NCBI GenBank assembly: GCA_014529385.2
Contig: CM043961.1
Location: 17,836,478-17,900,477 of the forward strand
Source: Adiantum capillus-veneris
Taxonomy: Eukaryota; Streptophyta; Polypodiopsida; Polypodiales; Pteridaceae
Length of the DNA stretch: 64,000 bases
Direction of reading: 5' to 3'
Part shown: positions 21,661-32,674 of the stretch, one piece after another
Position numbering within the stretch: the first letter of the stretch is position 1
Layout of the letters: each line of letters starts with the position of its first letter
Notes under the pieces: generated by a model
Database searches by the model: none
What the model was told of the DNA's origin: nothing
Seen by the model: the letters and a program-made list of their open reading frames with translations, nothing else
Program-made: the position numbers and the translations under genes

Positions 21661-24337
21661 GCCTTGAGTTTTGGCTTGATATGATTGATAAGCCTCATGG
21701 TCTTATCTCAACTTTCTTGTTATAGGTGTTGCAGTATTTCTGGCTGTTTGTGTAGGTGGCATAGCTTTGAGTTGAGTGGGAAACCCTAATGATGGATGAG
21801 TTGTCATGTTTAAGCCTCACTCAATACTCTCAAGATGGTCCTTGATAAGAACACCTTGGATTAGTGCACACAATCACTTTTTTCCCCTGGTCAAGTCTCT
21901 AAAAAGTCAGGAATTTGTGACTTTTTTGGTCTCTGGAAATTGGTCTTGGGGTACCCTAAAAGTTTGGATTTAGGTAACCTAGTAAAATTCAGCTTGTGCT
22001 ATTGCCCGCAAGCTTTCTTCCTAGCTATATTTGACTCAATTTGGAGTTGTCTATCAAAAGTTAGAGCACTTTTGGTGAACTGCACTTGAAACAACACTCA
22101 AAACAGTTTCAGGACCAGCACACAGGAACTTTGGCTTGTATCTTGGCTTCCAGAAGGTATTTTTCACTCAAACTTGAGATTTGGGATATACTTAAGTAGA
22201 TCTACAAACTTACGAAGTCAGATACCCTCACTATGTAGAGGTACACTGATTGCGATCGTTGACCCCATGTCACAGATTTGGAAGATTTTTGCACAGTAGC
22301 TAGCCCTTGATGTCTTGATACCAAGTGTCGTTGTATTTTTGAATTTTGAGATGTTTTGACCAATGAAAACCATAATCCCAAGTGGTTTTGCGGTTATTGG
22401 CCTGATTGTGTAACTGGGACTTTTGACCACTTTCTTTTGCTTTTTTTACCTTGCTCCTTTTGGAAAATATGTTGCACTAGATGTCAACTACCTACTCATA
22501 AATTTTCAATCCAAAATGTCACTGGGGTACACCGATCGCGATCGTAGTTCCAGCTCCTTTTTGCATGAAATTTTAGGAGTTGATAGACAAGGGTATGATT
22601 AGTCTATTCCCAAACCCACTTTGCATTTGGATCACAAAACCTTGAAATTTCTCAAAATTTTGGTCTGAAGGATCAGTGATCAGTGTTTGCCCTATTTGAC
22701 AACTGTCTTTTGGTTTTTTGACCCTGGTTCTTTTGAGAAAGTTGTTTGTCTAGTTATCAGCTACCTACTCGCCAAGTCTCAACGCAAAATGTCACTGAAG
22801 TACACCGATCGCGATCGTAGTTTTGAGCCCAAATTGGATGAAACTTGTGGATATGTCAGACAATGATGTGTACAATCTACTCCCCAAATCTTTTTGAATT
22901 TGGACAAGAAAAAGTCATGTTTTCACTAGATCTTGGTCTGCTGCAGTGGTTTCCTCACTGTCTGCTGTTTTTGGCTATTTTGGTAATTTTTTTTTGAATT
23001 TTGAAAACTCCTGGTATCTTATATAACCTAGGTGTATGTGTGGGTAAAGTCTGGTCAAAATCTGGCATTGAGGTACACCGATCACGATCGTAGTTTGGAG
23101 CCCAAATTGGATGAAACTTCACCAGCTTGTTCACTAGGCTATTTTAAAACTACTTGCCATACACTTTTGTATTTGGACTCAAAAAAGTCAAGAATTTGCA
23201 ATTTCTTGGTCTGAAGTGCCTGATTTTCCTAAATCTGTCAATTTGACTTGATTTTGGTGTTTGATTTGGGATTTGAAAGCTATCTGGGGTTGTCCTGTGT
23301 ACATGCTATCCCTCTGTATGGTTTCTTCCCAGTCTTGATGTGTTTTGGTCTTCTGAAAGTCAATTTCTATGCCAGTTTAGCAGTTTTTGACTTGGATCTA
23401 TATTCAGATGGTTTGACAAGTATTTTGAGGTTTCTGGCTCTCGGTCCTTTAGACTTTTATATTTGTATACACCTGAGGATCCCACAGATGAAATCTGGTC
23501 AAAATCTGGCACTTAAGTACACCAATCGCGATCGTAGTTCTGAGCCCAAATTAGACCAAATTTGGCATGCTTGTGGACACTGATGTTTTAAGGCTATCCC
23601 CCAAGTCTTTTTGCATTTGGATCACCAAAAGCCAAGATTTTGCAGTTTCTGGGTCTGTCAGGCTAGTTTACCCAACTGGCCTGATTTCCTTGATTTTTGA
23701 TGTTTTTGGGTGTGGTTGTTTTAGACAAACTTGTTCAGAATACTATCAGGAAGGCACATGTCAAATCTTATACAATTCTGGCACTAAGGTACACCGATCG
23801 CGATCGTAGTACTAGAGTCAAATCTAATGAAATTTTGTCTGCTCCCTCTGACAAGTGTTTCCTAGTGTTTGGTGCTACCACTTTGTGATTTGAATCAATT
23901 TCAGCTCTGTTTGGTCAGATTTTCTAATTTCAGAGTCTTATGGCCTTTTTGCCAAAGTTATGGTTTTCTGGTTTCTTAACTCTAACTTTTACCCCAAATC
24001 TGACTGGAATCTGATTTACTTATCCTACTCCTAAGTACAGAAAGGAAAGAACATAAGAAAATGAATCAAACAAAACAAACAAGATAAAAAACGGATGATG
24101 GATCAGTACTCAATCAATACAAAGAAATTTGAAGAGAAAAAATGCTTAAAGCAACCTCACTCACAACTCCCTATATCTCTCAAGAGTAGATCTAGCCAAT
24201 CCTCAGACCCTAGACTCCACTAAGCACTAAACCTCTGTCTAGATGCTTCACTGAAATGTAAATGGAATGGAAATTATCTTTTGGAACAATAAGAAAACTC
24301 TGAATACGCACTCGGTCACTCATCACCTAAGATTCAT
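21661..24337 (-). repeat. Leader of element 2 with six palindrome-bearing tandem repeats
   Basis: This long untranslated leader is made largely of imperfect repeats of about 272 bp. Each carries the phrase GTACACCGATCGCGATCGTAG or a close variant; its core CGATCGCGATCG is a perfect 12-bp palindrome. Copies of the core are at about 22246-22258 (diverged), 22533-22544, 22806-22817, 23079-23090 (one change), 23523-23534 (one change) and 23795-23806. Flanking text such as AGCCCAAATTGGATGAAACT recurs. No coding potential is convincing. A diverged relative (AGATCGCAATCG, about 24692) lies in the LTR. Confidence 0.85.
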
Positions 24338-24355
24338 TCCCCGGCAGCGATGCCA
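24338..24355 (-). promoter_or_regulatory. Primer-binding site of element 2 (tRNA-Asp-like)
   Basis: On the minus strand it reads TGGCATCGCTGCCGGGGA, one base inside the LTR. It matches 15 of 18 positions of the tRNA-Asp type site and parallels the element 1 site. Confidence 0.75.
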
Positions 24356-24356
24356 A

Positions 24357-25294
24357 TGTTTGCTGGTCACCGCGACGAACGTCCATAGCATAGCTCTCAA
24401 GCATCAACATAAAATTATCGATACAAGGGAAGCGACTCGGATGAGGCATGGAAACTCACTAGGGTGTCAATCCTAATGAAGTGAACTCGAAGAGATGCGA
24501 CTACTAACTCTACAAGTAAATCAAACGCACTAAAGCCAAGTAATCTGCCTATGTCCTTCTACACAGCTCTACAGTCATCATGCCCGTTTACCATGCAAAT
24601 CATATCGGAAGCGCACGAAACTTGAAGGGAAGCTACAGGGGACTATTAGGAACATATCCTATCACTGTCACAGCATTCTGGAGAGGTACAAAGATCGCAA
24701 TCGTACGTCCCACAGTACGCAAAAACAGTAAAGGATGATCCTAAAGGGTCGTTTTTGGGTCCCTAAAGCCTCTCCTAGGGTCAAAACAACATAAAATACG
24801 CATATAAACACTCAAAAAAACGATTTAAGGCCTAAACAAATGCGTTGGAAACCTTCACCGAATCTTGAATTCTTACACTTGAATGAAAGACCAGAGTAAG
24901 AGGAACACAATGCAAGAAACAAAACTGAATTTGGATTACCGTAGCCACAGACGCGATGATTACAAGTTGGAGCAAAGAGGCAGCTCTCTGTAAGTAGCGC
25001 AATAGTCACTTATCTTCAAAAAATTAATCTCCCCTTTCCCACTAACCTTAGTGTATTATATACCTAGGGCTTTCTAAAGTGGCCGACGGCCAACTTCTCA
25101 TGGACCTTTACATACATCATTGGAAAAATTACATCTTTGACTTAGCCTTGACATAGACGATTGACAGTAGGCTTTTACAGGGTTTGATGTATTAAACATC
25201 GGAAAAATAATATGACCACATCAAAACTTTGATCGGCTATCCCAATGGGCGCCTTGGCTAGGCGGGCACTTGTATGTTGTTATCACCTCCAAAC
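24357..25294 (-). repeat. 5' LTR of element 2
   Basis: A 938-bp LTR. On the minus strand it starts TGTTTGG and ends CCAGCAAACA. A minus-strand TATA box TATATAAT is at 25062-25055. It shares short stretches with the element 1 LTR (GGCATGGAAACTCACTAGG against a similar run near 8033). All but its innermost 22 bp is copied at 49302-50220. The outer boundary is inferred from the terminal inverted ends, because the sister LTR is outside the window. Confidence 0.65.
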
Positions 25295-26210
25295 AGTGGT
25301 TCTTATGGAAAACTTAGCTTGTTTGAAACCTTTACACCTATGAATTTGCAAAATCCAAGCTATGACAAATTCATATGTATCCACATATGTCATACATGAC
25401 AATAAATTCTACAAATCTGTGCATAAATCTCTCTGAAAATTCACAAATCTCTCTGACAATAAATTCTACAAATCTGTGCATAAATCTCTCTGAAAATTCA
25501 CACAATCCTGTGAGCAAAAATTTGGAAAACGTACACACATAAGCCTTGATCAAAATGATTTTTTGGGTGGTTGAAAACCAGACATTCAAACTATACCCGC
25601 TAGGGGATTTTATTTTGGCGAGCTTCTAGTTTCGAGCTTTTACAATTGTAACTTACTTTTTGAGCTTTTGAACCAGTAGATTACACCAATGATATCTTTA
25701 AATATCATTGTGACATGAGAAAAGTCTATACTACATAGTGCAATTCTTCAATTGCCAAATAATTATTTGTGATATGAAAGCACACCTATGCATAAGCAAA
25801 ATGTAACTTTAAAAAAACACTATTTGCATCTAATTTTTATCTTAACGTTAAATTTAAACCTTAAATTTTTTGCCAAAGTCTCCTTTTTATGGAGCCCATT
25901 TTTTCAAAAAAAATTGGTACACCCTTTCCTGGGCTCCCACATGGGATTTCCATCACATAATACAAAAAACTATCCACAGTCAATTGAGAGTTTGAAGTCA
26001 TAGGGGAAGGAAGGTCGGGCACAAAGAGGGAGGAGAGAGCTGGCAGGTATGACGGCCAAGAGGGCACTATGCAGAGAAGCCTTCACTCAGCCTTATTCTT
26101 GTGTGTATGGTCAAAAATTAATACTGAATGTTTCTGTGGACTACAAGGTGTAAAATGAGCATTAGACGTTTCAAGCAAAAGCTACTAGCAACGACATTTG
26201 GGAGTTTGAC

Positions 26211-26495
26211 ATGAAACATCTCTCTTCTTGTGGTTTATTGAAAAATTTAGTTCATGAGAAATATGTTTTGGAGATGGCCATATGGTATGGTAAGGGGCCG
26301 TTACAAATGGAGGGCAAAGGGGTTCATGCCTCCAAAGGAGCTAGTCTTATGTTCTATAGCAGTCAAGGGAGAGCAAAAGAAAAATATATATTAAGATCTC
26401 TAGAAGAAGCATGTTCAAAGTTGGTGTACAAATTAGGGAGGCGACCGTTTGATGTAAGGTTTTACTTTTATAATATTATGTGTTGTTTGCCATAG
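26211..26495 (+). CDS. Hypothetical 94-codon ORF in block A
   Basis: An ATG-to-stop frame with a region GRAKEKYILRSLEEACSKL that looks protein-like. The frame is kept in the duplicate (51137-51421) with one residue changed. I recognise no domain. Because a PPR fragment follows 70 bp downstream on the same strand, it may be another decayed part of the same gene. The duplication is too young for conservation to mean selection. Confidence 0.25.
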   Translation: MKHLSSCGLLKNLVHEKYVLEMAIWYGKGPLQMEGKGVHASKGASLMFYSSQGRAKEKYILRSLEEACSKLVYKLGRRPFDVRFYFYNIMCCLP

Positions 26496-26565
26496 AAAAA
26501 TCTTACACCAATCATGTTGGGGTGCCTTTGAGGCTTAGGCAACTATAGTCTTATATTTATATGCG

Positions 26566-26786
26566 CAGATGCATTGCAATTCAAAGCATCTTGATGTAGT
26601 CACCTATGTGTCGCTTATAAAATCTTGTTCTAGCATTCAACCACTTGAAAAAGGAGAGAAAATTATGATGATATCATGAAACAATATTTATTGGGGGAGG
26701 GACATGTGCTTGGAAATGCTTTAGTGGATATGTATGCCAAATGTGGGGCTCTAGTCAAGATAACACAAGTACTTGATGATCAGTTG

Positions 26787-26790
<4 letters not shown>
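26566..26790 (+). pseudogene. PPR gene fragment, block A copy 1
   Basis: The plus strand translates to DVVTYVSLIKSCSSIQPLEKGEKI and, after a frame change, to LGNALVDMYAKCGAL. These are the P/L and S motif signatures of plant PLS-type pentatricopeptide proteins, which bind organellar RNA. Only about two motifs remain, with a frameshift and a stop between them, and a (GA)n tract ends the homology. It is a relic, also present in the duplicate. Confidence 0.75.

Positions 26791-26829
<39 letters not shown>
26790..26829. repeat. (GA)n microsatellite
   Basis: About 40 bp of GA repeat directly after the PPR fragment. In the duplicate it has grown to a compound (GT)n(GA)n tract at 51715-51780. Confidence 0.95.
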
Positions 26830-26832
<3 letters not shown>

Positions 26833-27162
26833 GAAATGAAATGTTATATTAAATGTCTATGAGACCAAATTGATACAATCTTAGTGGATCTAATCCAATG
26901 TTTGGGTACAAAAATAAAAATGAAAGTGAAGGACTAAAATTATCATCATCATCATCAATGCTTGAGAATGCCTCACATTGTGTGTTGTCCTAGAAAGTAT
27001 TGCATTGGTCATTGAAGAGCTTTGTCTATGTCTGCCTCAGTAAGTAGTGATATTGGGCCTCTCTCATGTCATGGTCTACGAGGGCATCGGGCTCTCCCAG
27101 GCTCAATGGCTCTATCAACTAATTTACCTCTAGTATAAGTTGTCTTAATTTGAAGTCTGCTA

Positions 27163-28932
27163 TGAAGCATGCTCATTTGGCTGCTAAGTCCCTGCTCTAA
27201 AGAAGTCAATGATCTCCCCCTGTGAATGTCTCCCACTGCATGATCTCCTCAAGGGACTCTCCCTACGTCTACACAGCTCTAACAAAAACAATCTAAGGAA
27301 TCAATGATCTTGATATCTCATGACTCTGTCTCTGGCACTATTTGACACAACTAGCATATGCTGACCTTTGCTAGTACTCTCCTAAATTTACCAATCTCAA
27401 TCCCTAGCTGATGCAACGATGTGTGCATCTGACCAATAGCAGATCGCATAGGATAAATGAGTGTCCATATAGGTCGGTCTGATCACATATCCATCCTCTA
27501 TATATTAGTTGCAGAAGATGCTCTCTATAGAAAGTAATTATCCTATCCACCTCTTGTATCGGCTTTATTCTTGTGCTCCTAGTATGTAGCTAAATCAAAT
27601 CTCGACATATACTCTAGTGACCTCTGTCTGTGAGAGAGTTAGGGAGGGTGCATGCAAGGAGTACTGAAACGGAGGTGAGTCTATCCATGTTGAAGCCATG
27701 TGATTGAAACCATGATGTCATATGCCCATACTAGCATGTTGTGTCTCCCTGTATCTCTCACTGTTGGGACGACTTAAAGGCAAGCTGAGCATATCTATCT
27801 CTAAAGAGTTCCCATAAAATATGCATCAAGGATACTAATCTAGTAAGATCTTGAAGACCCGGCCTCCTTGGCCCACCTATGCTTTTCTGTTTTTGGCAAG
27901 CCTCAATGATGACGGCCTTCTCTGGATATGGCACTCGGACTTAAGCACCAGACAAGGGTCCAGCACGTGATTTGAACTCAATACTGCTCTGCACATCATC
28001 GCTTCCGGCGCTCTCCGTGTTCCAATCTTGTTTACTTTTCCTAGCCTCTTGGCCACCTTTATGAATGACTTTTTATCAACGACACGCACAAACACCGAAG
28101 ATTTGAATCCCTCAATGACGACGAGGACAGCTTGCCTTCTCCTCATTCCAGAGAGCCACTTGAGAGCGCATATCAGAGCTTGGACAAGGGAGCCTTCTAC
28201 AGCTTTGGCTATGGTGATAGCAAAGGCTATTGAAGCTTTGTATACAGTAGTTAACTGCAATGCTTTAATTTGCAGAGCTCAGGCTATGGCGATAGAAACC
28301 ACATAAGTAAACATCACCTGCTCCAACAAAGAGGCCAAGGCAAAGCATAGAGTGTGCCATGCATCTATAATTGCTCCACATCAGATTTGTGCTCCACTTT
28401 GATTGAACACTCGCAACTATTAACTGGTCTTTTTGGATACAAGACAATGAGCGATACACACAATAATGCAACTTAGGACCACCCAGATTGCCAATCCAAT
28501 AGGACCTGCATCATAGGTATCACTAGAAGCTGACCATTTCTCTAGGGAGTAGAGGCGCTGCTTGGTGGTCTTGCATGTGCTTGGCTCTTCTCGCCTTGCA
28601 GCAATGACAAGTGAGAGCTACGCCCTGTGTGTGTGAGTGCGCTTGCAGCAATGCCACCTCTCACCTCAACTCTGAGAGAGAGAGCGGATCATAACTAGAG
28701 AGAGAGGGAGTGAGGGGATGCCTTGTGCCTAAACGCCAGAGAAGTACGACTTCAGGAAAGCAATGGGGCAGCTGTCGCCACCGAAGTGGAGAGAATAGAC
28801 GGTGGCCATAGCTTCTTCTTCTTCTTTTGCAAGATCCTACAAAGCAAGCTACACCATCATTCTCGTGCTAGCGTGACCTCACAAAATTTGCATCCTCTCT
28901 TTGATCTCTCTCCGATAAGGGCATCTGTAAAG
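27163..28932. other. No recognisable gene
   Basis: Single-copy sequence within the window, moderately GC-rich in places. The open frames near 27877-28306 occur on both strands, overlap each other and contain no motif I recognise. A short imperfect repeat (GGCTATGGTGATAGCAAAGG and GGCTATGGCGATAGAAACC) lies at 28205-28305. This segment is absent from the fused second copy of the duplication. Confidence 0.5.
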
Positions 28933-29012
28933 AAAAAAAGGGGCGGGCTGGAGCAACCCCATTGTTCGCACGCGCGCGGACGATGGGGGTGCTCTAGCCC
29001 CCCCCTTTTTTT
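28933..29012. repeat. Foldback repeat, copy 1
   Basis: An 80-bp near-perfect inverted repeat that starts with a run of A and ends with a run of T. Its centre is GCACGCGCGCGG, flanked by arms of the type CCATTGTTCGC and GGACGATGG. Related copies are at 29288-29358 and 29862-29942. Confidence 0.85.
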
Positions 29013-29287
29013 CAGATTGTTCTCACTATACAAACAAGGAAACAAGGTAGCATTCATTCTCACGCATGTTTTTCTCAAAACATAAAGCCATTAATGATAC
29101 AATGTGTGATAATCTTGAGCCGTCAATAAGTAATTTTTTGAGAGCTCTATATTCAACTTTATGATTCATGTAATCTCGTTAGGAAATCTAATGAAGAGAA
29201 TCTAGCCCTCTACTATGTGCCAAGGTCACTCTAGTCTCACATCATCTGCATGTTCATCTAGGTACTAGAAGGGAAGCCCTAGGTTTT

Positions 29288-29358
29288 AAAAAAAGGGGCC
29301 CTCCCCATCATCCGCACGCGCGGATGATGGGGGGGCTCTTTGGCCTTCCCATTTTTTT
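29288..29358. repeat. Foldback repeat, copy 2
   Basis: A 71-bp inverted repeat of the same family, centre CCGCACGCGCGG, with arms CCCCATCATCC and GGATGATGGGG inside A/T runs. The sequence that follows (CAGATTGAGAGAGGGTGAGAG) resembles that after copy 3. Confidence 0.85.
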
Positions 29359-29861
29359 CTGCTCACAGATTGAGAGAGGGTGAGAGTGGATCAGCGGATC
29401 TGTCGATTGTTGTGCGATGAGAGCTCTATGCCCACACATGTAACGTAGATAGCTTCCATTGCCCACTAAGTATGGCGACACATCCCTGTATACAATTTTG
29501 TCTAGCTGCTACCTATCGGCGCTGCGGCTTTCGGCCATCGTCCCATGGCCAGTGCCGCCACCTTTTGCGTTTCCACCTCCCTCCATTGTTTCCTCCTTCT
29601 TCCGTTTCCTCGTCCACCTTCTTCTTTCCCCTTCCTCCTGTCTTCTTGGGCCCTCTACTTTGGCCGCCCCCGCCATACGACAACTCCGCCCACTCTTAAC
29701 ATTCCTTGCTCACACTCTTTATTGCATTAAGAAGCTAGTCAAGGAACCTCGCTGGCTTGCATGCAGCATGGGATGTAATATTACCCAAGAACCTCTGCAA
29801 CTTTGATTGCCCAATGTCAATGACCCTATAGTGAAACACACGACGTCCAGTTTTTTGGTAT

Positions 29862-29942
29862 AAAAAAGAGGGAAGGGCTAAGAGCCCTCCCGTCATCCGC
29901 ACATAAGCGGACGATGGGAAGGCTCTTGGCCCTCCCCTTTTT
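29862..29942. repeat. Foldback repeat, copy 3
   Basis: An 81-bp inverted repeat, centre CCGCACATAAGCGG, with arms that include AAGAGCCCTCCCGTCATC and its complement. The loop differs from copies 1 and 2, while the arms have kept their pairing. Confidence 0.85.
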
Positions 29943-31259
29943 CTTGCACTCAGAGATCGAGAAAAGAGAGAGAGTGGGTAAGGGGTTCCTTTCGCCTTCT
30001 ACCTTTGCCTTTATCGGCCCCCTTCTCCTCCACTCGAGGGCTCTCTACCTTCGTCGCCCACACCATCCCCCCCCCCACACACACACACACGAGTCGACAC
30101 GTTGCGTATTCAATCTGAATTCCTGCTCCCCTCCCCCGTTCTAGGTCTAGTATCTTTATGCATGATTCTTTGACGCCACACCAATTTCAAGAAGTTTGAC
30201 GCGTAATTCGCTGCTCTAACGTGGCTAACTCAAGAAAGCAGAGACTATGGTTGTAATGTGCTAGGGAATTGGTTGAGGGCACCCAAATTATCCACCTGGC
30301 TGCACCTAGAGAATGGAGGATGAGCGCCATATGCTCACCTCAGCTTCATCACCCATTGACAATGGCCAATGACACACCAACTTTGTGTGTGCATGTGGCT
30401 ACACGATTGCTGGAGTAGCTTCCTCTCATGAGAATTCCAATGAGCTTTGTCCAGTGTTTGCAATCTATTTGACACTAGAACATTTTTTGGATCACGCTTT
30501 CTTGAGCCTGTATTCCCAACGTCGACTTATAGACACTGCACCATTTGTGGGAGGCAGCCAGAGATGCCGTATGGTGTTTCATAAGGATTGAAATTGATGG
30601 ACTCCATTGTGCATGGCGTTGCGCCTCCAAATTAGTCAGTCATAGTGCCACATGAGAAGAGACCACTATGGAACTAGTTTAAGCCTCACTTCATAATTTT
30701 ATTGTGGGAGTACGAGTGTATAGGCATAGCAAGGTTCACAGGTTCAACCCAAAGCCTCCTGAAAAGGAAACTGTGAGTTAGAAATGCAAGGTAGCCAACC
30801 ACATGACAAGGAAACCTGCACAAAGTTGTGTGTGTGTGCACACACACATAGTACTTATTCTAGGGCAACCATTTCTTTTGCAAGTTGTACGAGCCCCATA
30901 TGCATAGCAGTGGAGATGGCATGCAGCTCCGGCATCGTCACACCTGCTCCAACTGCTTCTCTACTCTACATATACATCCCTATCTTCTTGTTCCCAGTAG
31001 CGCTAATATTATCACCTGTTCTGCTCATTTTTGCCATTATAAACAGAACATACAGGTGATATTGAAGGTTAGGTGTTCATAAGTGAGCATGTGGTTCAAA
31101 GAACGGGTGTTCATACTAGTTGTTATTAAAGAGATATCACTAATCGAAAGTAGATCTTCATGTGTCAGCACCTCCGGGTCAATTTCTGTGATTGGCACAG
31201 CCAACAAGTTTATCTCTACAAGAGTAGAGAATACCATAGCCAATAGTGCCACAACAATA
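29943..31259. other. No recognisable gene
   Basis: The first 200 bp partly repeat text after foldback copy 2 (GGGCCCTCTACTTTGGCCGCC near 29650, GGGCTCTCTACCTTCGTCGCC near 30040). From 30150 to 31259 I see no domain on either strand, only short chance frames and a TG/CA run near 30825-30848. A hydrophobic frame around 30960-31040 has no other support. Confidence 0.45.
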
Positions 31260-31560
31260 CCAAAGTACTAGGTGTGCTACCTGCCAGATTAGTGTTCAAA
31301 GTGTTGGCATTAGTGTTGTCCACAAATCAAGTATGGGACCTTGATAGCGATTCTCGGACAAGTCAAGTGTGTCCAGGATGGGGAGGAGACCTAAGCAGGA
31401 AGGATAAGACCCACTCAAAGCACTACTACTAAGAAACAGTTTTGAAAAGGTTATTCAGATTGCAGAAGCTAGAGTTTGAGATTGGATCTGTGAATTGATT
31501 CGGGTTTAGTTTCATTGTGCCTAAAGCAAAGAGCTGAAGGGAGCTAAAGGAGGGGATTCA
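31260..31560 (-). pseudogene. LRR gene remnant
   Basis: The minus strand reads SALSGSYPSCLGLLPILD directly followed by TLDLSENRYQG, the plant extracellular LRR pattern (LxxLDLSxNxxxG). After a frame break comes TNLAGSTPSTL, and upstream LQLFALGTMKLNPNQFTD. These would be two to three consecutive repeats of a receptor-like protein or kinase. Stops and frame changes separate the pieces, and no kinase or membrane segment is visible nearby. It is probably an old fragment; the family member cannot be named. Confidence 0.5.
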
Positions 31561-32208
31561 ACCTGACAGATTATTCTATGCTGGTTGAGAATTTCAAGAT
31601 AGAGTATACCACCACGTTCATAGAGCCTCACGATGCCTTGATGCGGCTCCTAGCATGCAAGATCACCATATCTTACTCTAGCCTCTACATAACGGTCAAA
31701 ATTTGGTCCGGATAGAATCTCTCCCATCGGGCGCCAACAAGTTCTGCAAGCCCAGTGATGGAAATACCATCATCGTGCAAGAATGTTAAAGTTGATTATG
31801 AGCACCCAAGCTCACTCGCCATGGCATCCAAGCTTCACACCAATAGTGCTAGAAACCCTCTCAAAATCCTAATCAAGGAGACCGAGTTTTGACAATGCAA
31901 ACATGTTGTCATCTAGTGTGTACTCTGCAAGCTCTCTGTAAAAATTGTAGTGGACCTAAACATTGATGGTTGCTGTATCAGAAAACAAGTTTCCAATAAG
32001 CATTAGAAATATGAATGCATGCCTCGTATCGCTATATTTGCATAGTGACGTATGTTGCAACTATTTAGATGCAAATAAAGAAATTATACTTCATTTTTTT
32101 TGTAGACATTTTAGGACTAATAGATATCTTTTATTATTTTTCCCGTTGTGCAATTCTTATATAAACTGTATGCTATGCACCATACACTACAAGAGGCTCT
32201 TCATATTA

Positions 32209-32330
32209 GCGACGCTCACACAGCGACGCTCAAAAAAAAAATTCCCGGCGTCGCTATGAGCGTCGCAAATTTCTTTGTAAATTTGCGACGCTCATAGCGA
32301 CGCTTATAGCGACGCTCATAGCGACGCCGG
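32209..32330. repeat. Left subterminal repeat array of the CACTA element
   Basis: About eight copies of GCGACGC or its complement, typically as AGCGACGCTC, in both orientations around an AAATTTGC dyad near 32260-32285. In En/Spm such motifs bind TNPA and bring the ends together. The motif here is unlike the maize one but is placed in the same way. Confidence 0.85.
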
Positions 32331-32420
32331 CTGGGGTAAAAAAATAACCGAGCGCGCCCAAAAACTCAGATCTCAGATCTGAGTTTTTCGGCGCCCTCAA
32401 GCAAGGAGCAGGTAACGCTC

Positions 32421-32424
32421 TCCC

Positions 32425-32485
<61 letters not shown>
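32421..32485. repeat. (TC)n microsatellite inside the CACTA element
   Basis: About 65 bp of TC repeat, followed by CA, GA and mixed low-complexity DNA up to about 32900. Open frames in this stretch are artefacts of simple repeats. Confidence 0.95.
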
Positions 32486-32489
<4 letters not shown>

Positions 32490-32638
32490 CTTCTCCACAC
32501 ACACACACACGCACGCACGCACACGAGGAGAGGAAGGAGAGCCAGGTATGCTCCTTCCCTCTCCTCATTCTCATGTTCCCTTCCCCTCTTTCTCTCTCCC
32601 TCTCTCACACACACACATACACACACACACATAGTGTT

Positions 32639-32674
<36 letters not shown>

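Larger units (their letters stand above)
8916..25294 (-). mobile_element. Gypsy LTR retrotransposon, element 2 (host of two insertions)
   Basis: A minus-strand relative of element 1. From right to left it has LTR 25294-24357, PBS 24355-24338, a 2.7-kb leader with six palindrome repeats, gag 21660-20140, then (after the 9.9-kb element 3) the gag C terminus and linker 10247-8916. Element 1 interrupts it there. Ignoring element 3 and one copy of its 4-bp target duplication makes the gag frame continuous across the gap, which proves the nesting order. The rest of pol, if present, lies left of the window. Frameshifts near 20805, 9635 and 9065 mark it as dead. Confidence 0.85.
24379..27162. repeat. 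Segmental duplication block A, copy 1
   Basis: It starts 22 bp inside the element 2 LTR and runs past the LTR into flanking DNA. It is repeated in the same orientation at 49302-52105, with about 97-99% identity by eye. It contains a nested tandem duplication of about 70 bp (25397-25505), a 94-codon open frame, a PPR fragment and a GA microsatellite. The downstream breakpoint is at TGAAGTCTGCTA; beyond it the two copies are unrelated. Confidence 0.92.

Noticed and set aside
22240-23810. CRISPR-like array of repeats
   Set aside because: The repeats are palindromic but spaced by about 270 bp with related spacers, lie in a retrotransposon leader and occur in a eukaryotic context.
25861-26067. 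68-codon minus-strand frame duplicated at 50787-50993
   Set aside because: Identical only because block A is duplicated. Low complexity in part, with no domain and no context.
27877-28306. 127-codon minus-strand and 92-codon plus-strand frames
   Set aside because: They overlap on opposite strands, have no recognisable domain and no homologous copy in the window.
30784-31059. Membrane-protein-like plus-strand frame
   Set aside because: One hydrophobic stretch only; it overlaps DNA better explained by decayed minus-strand sequence and has no homologue in the window.
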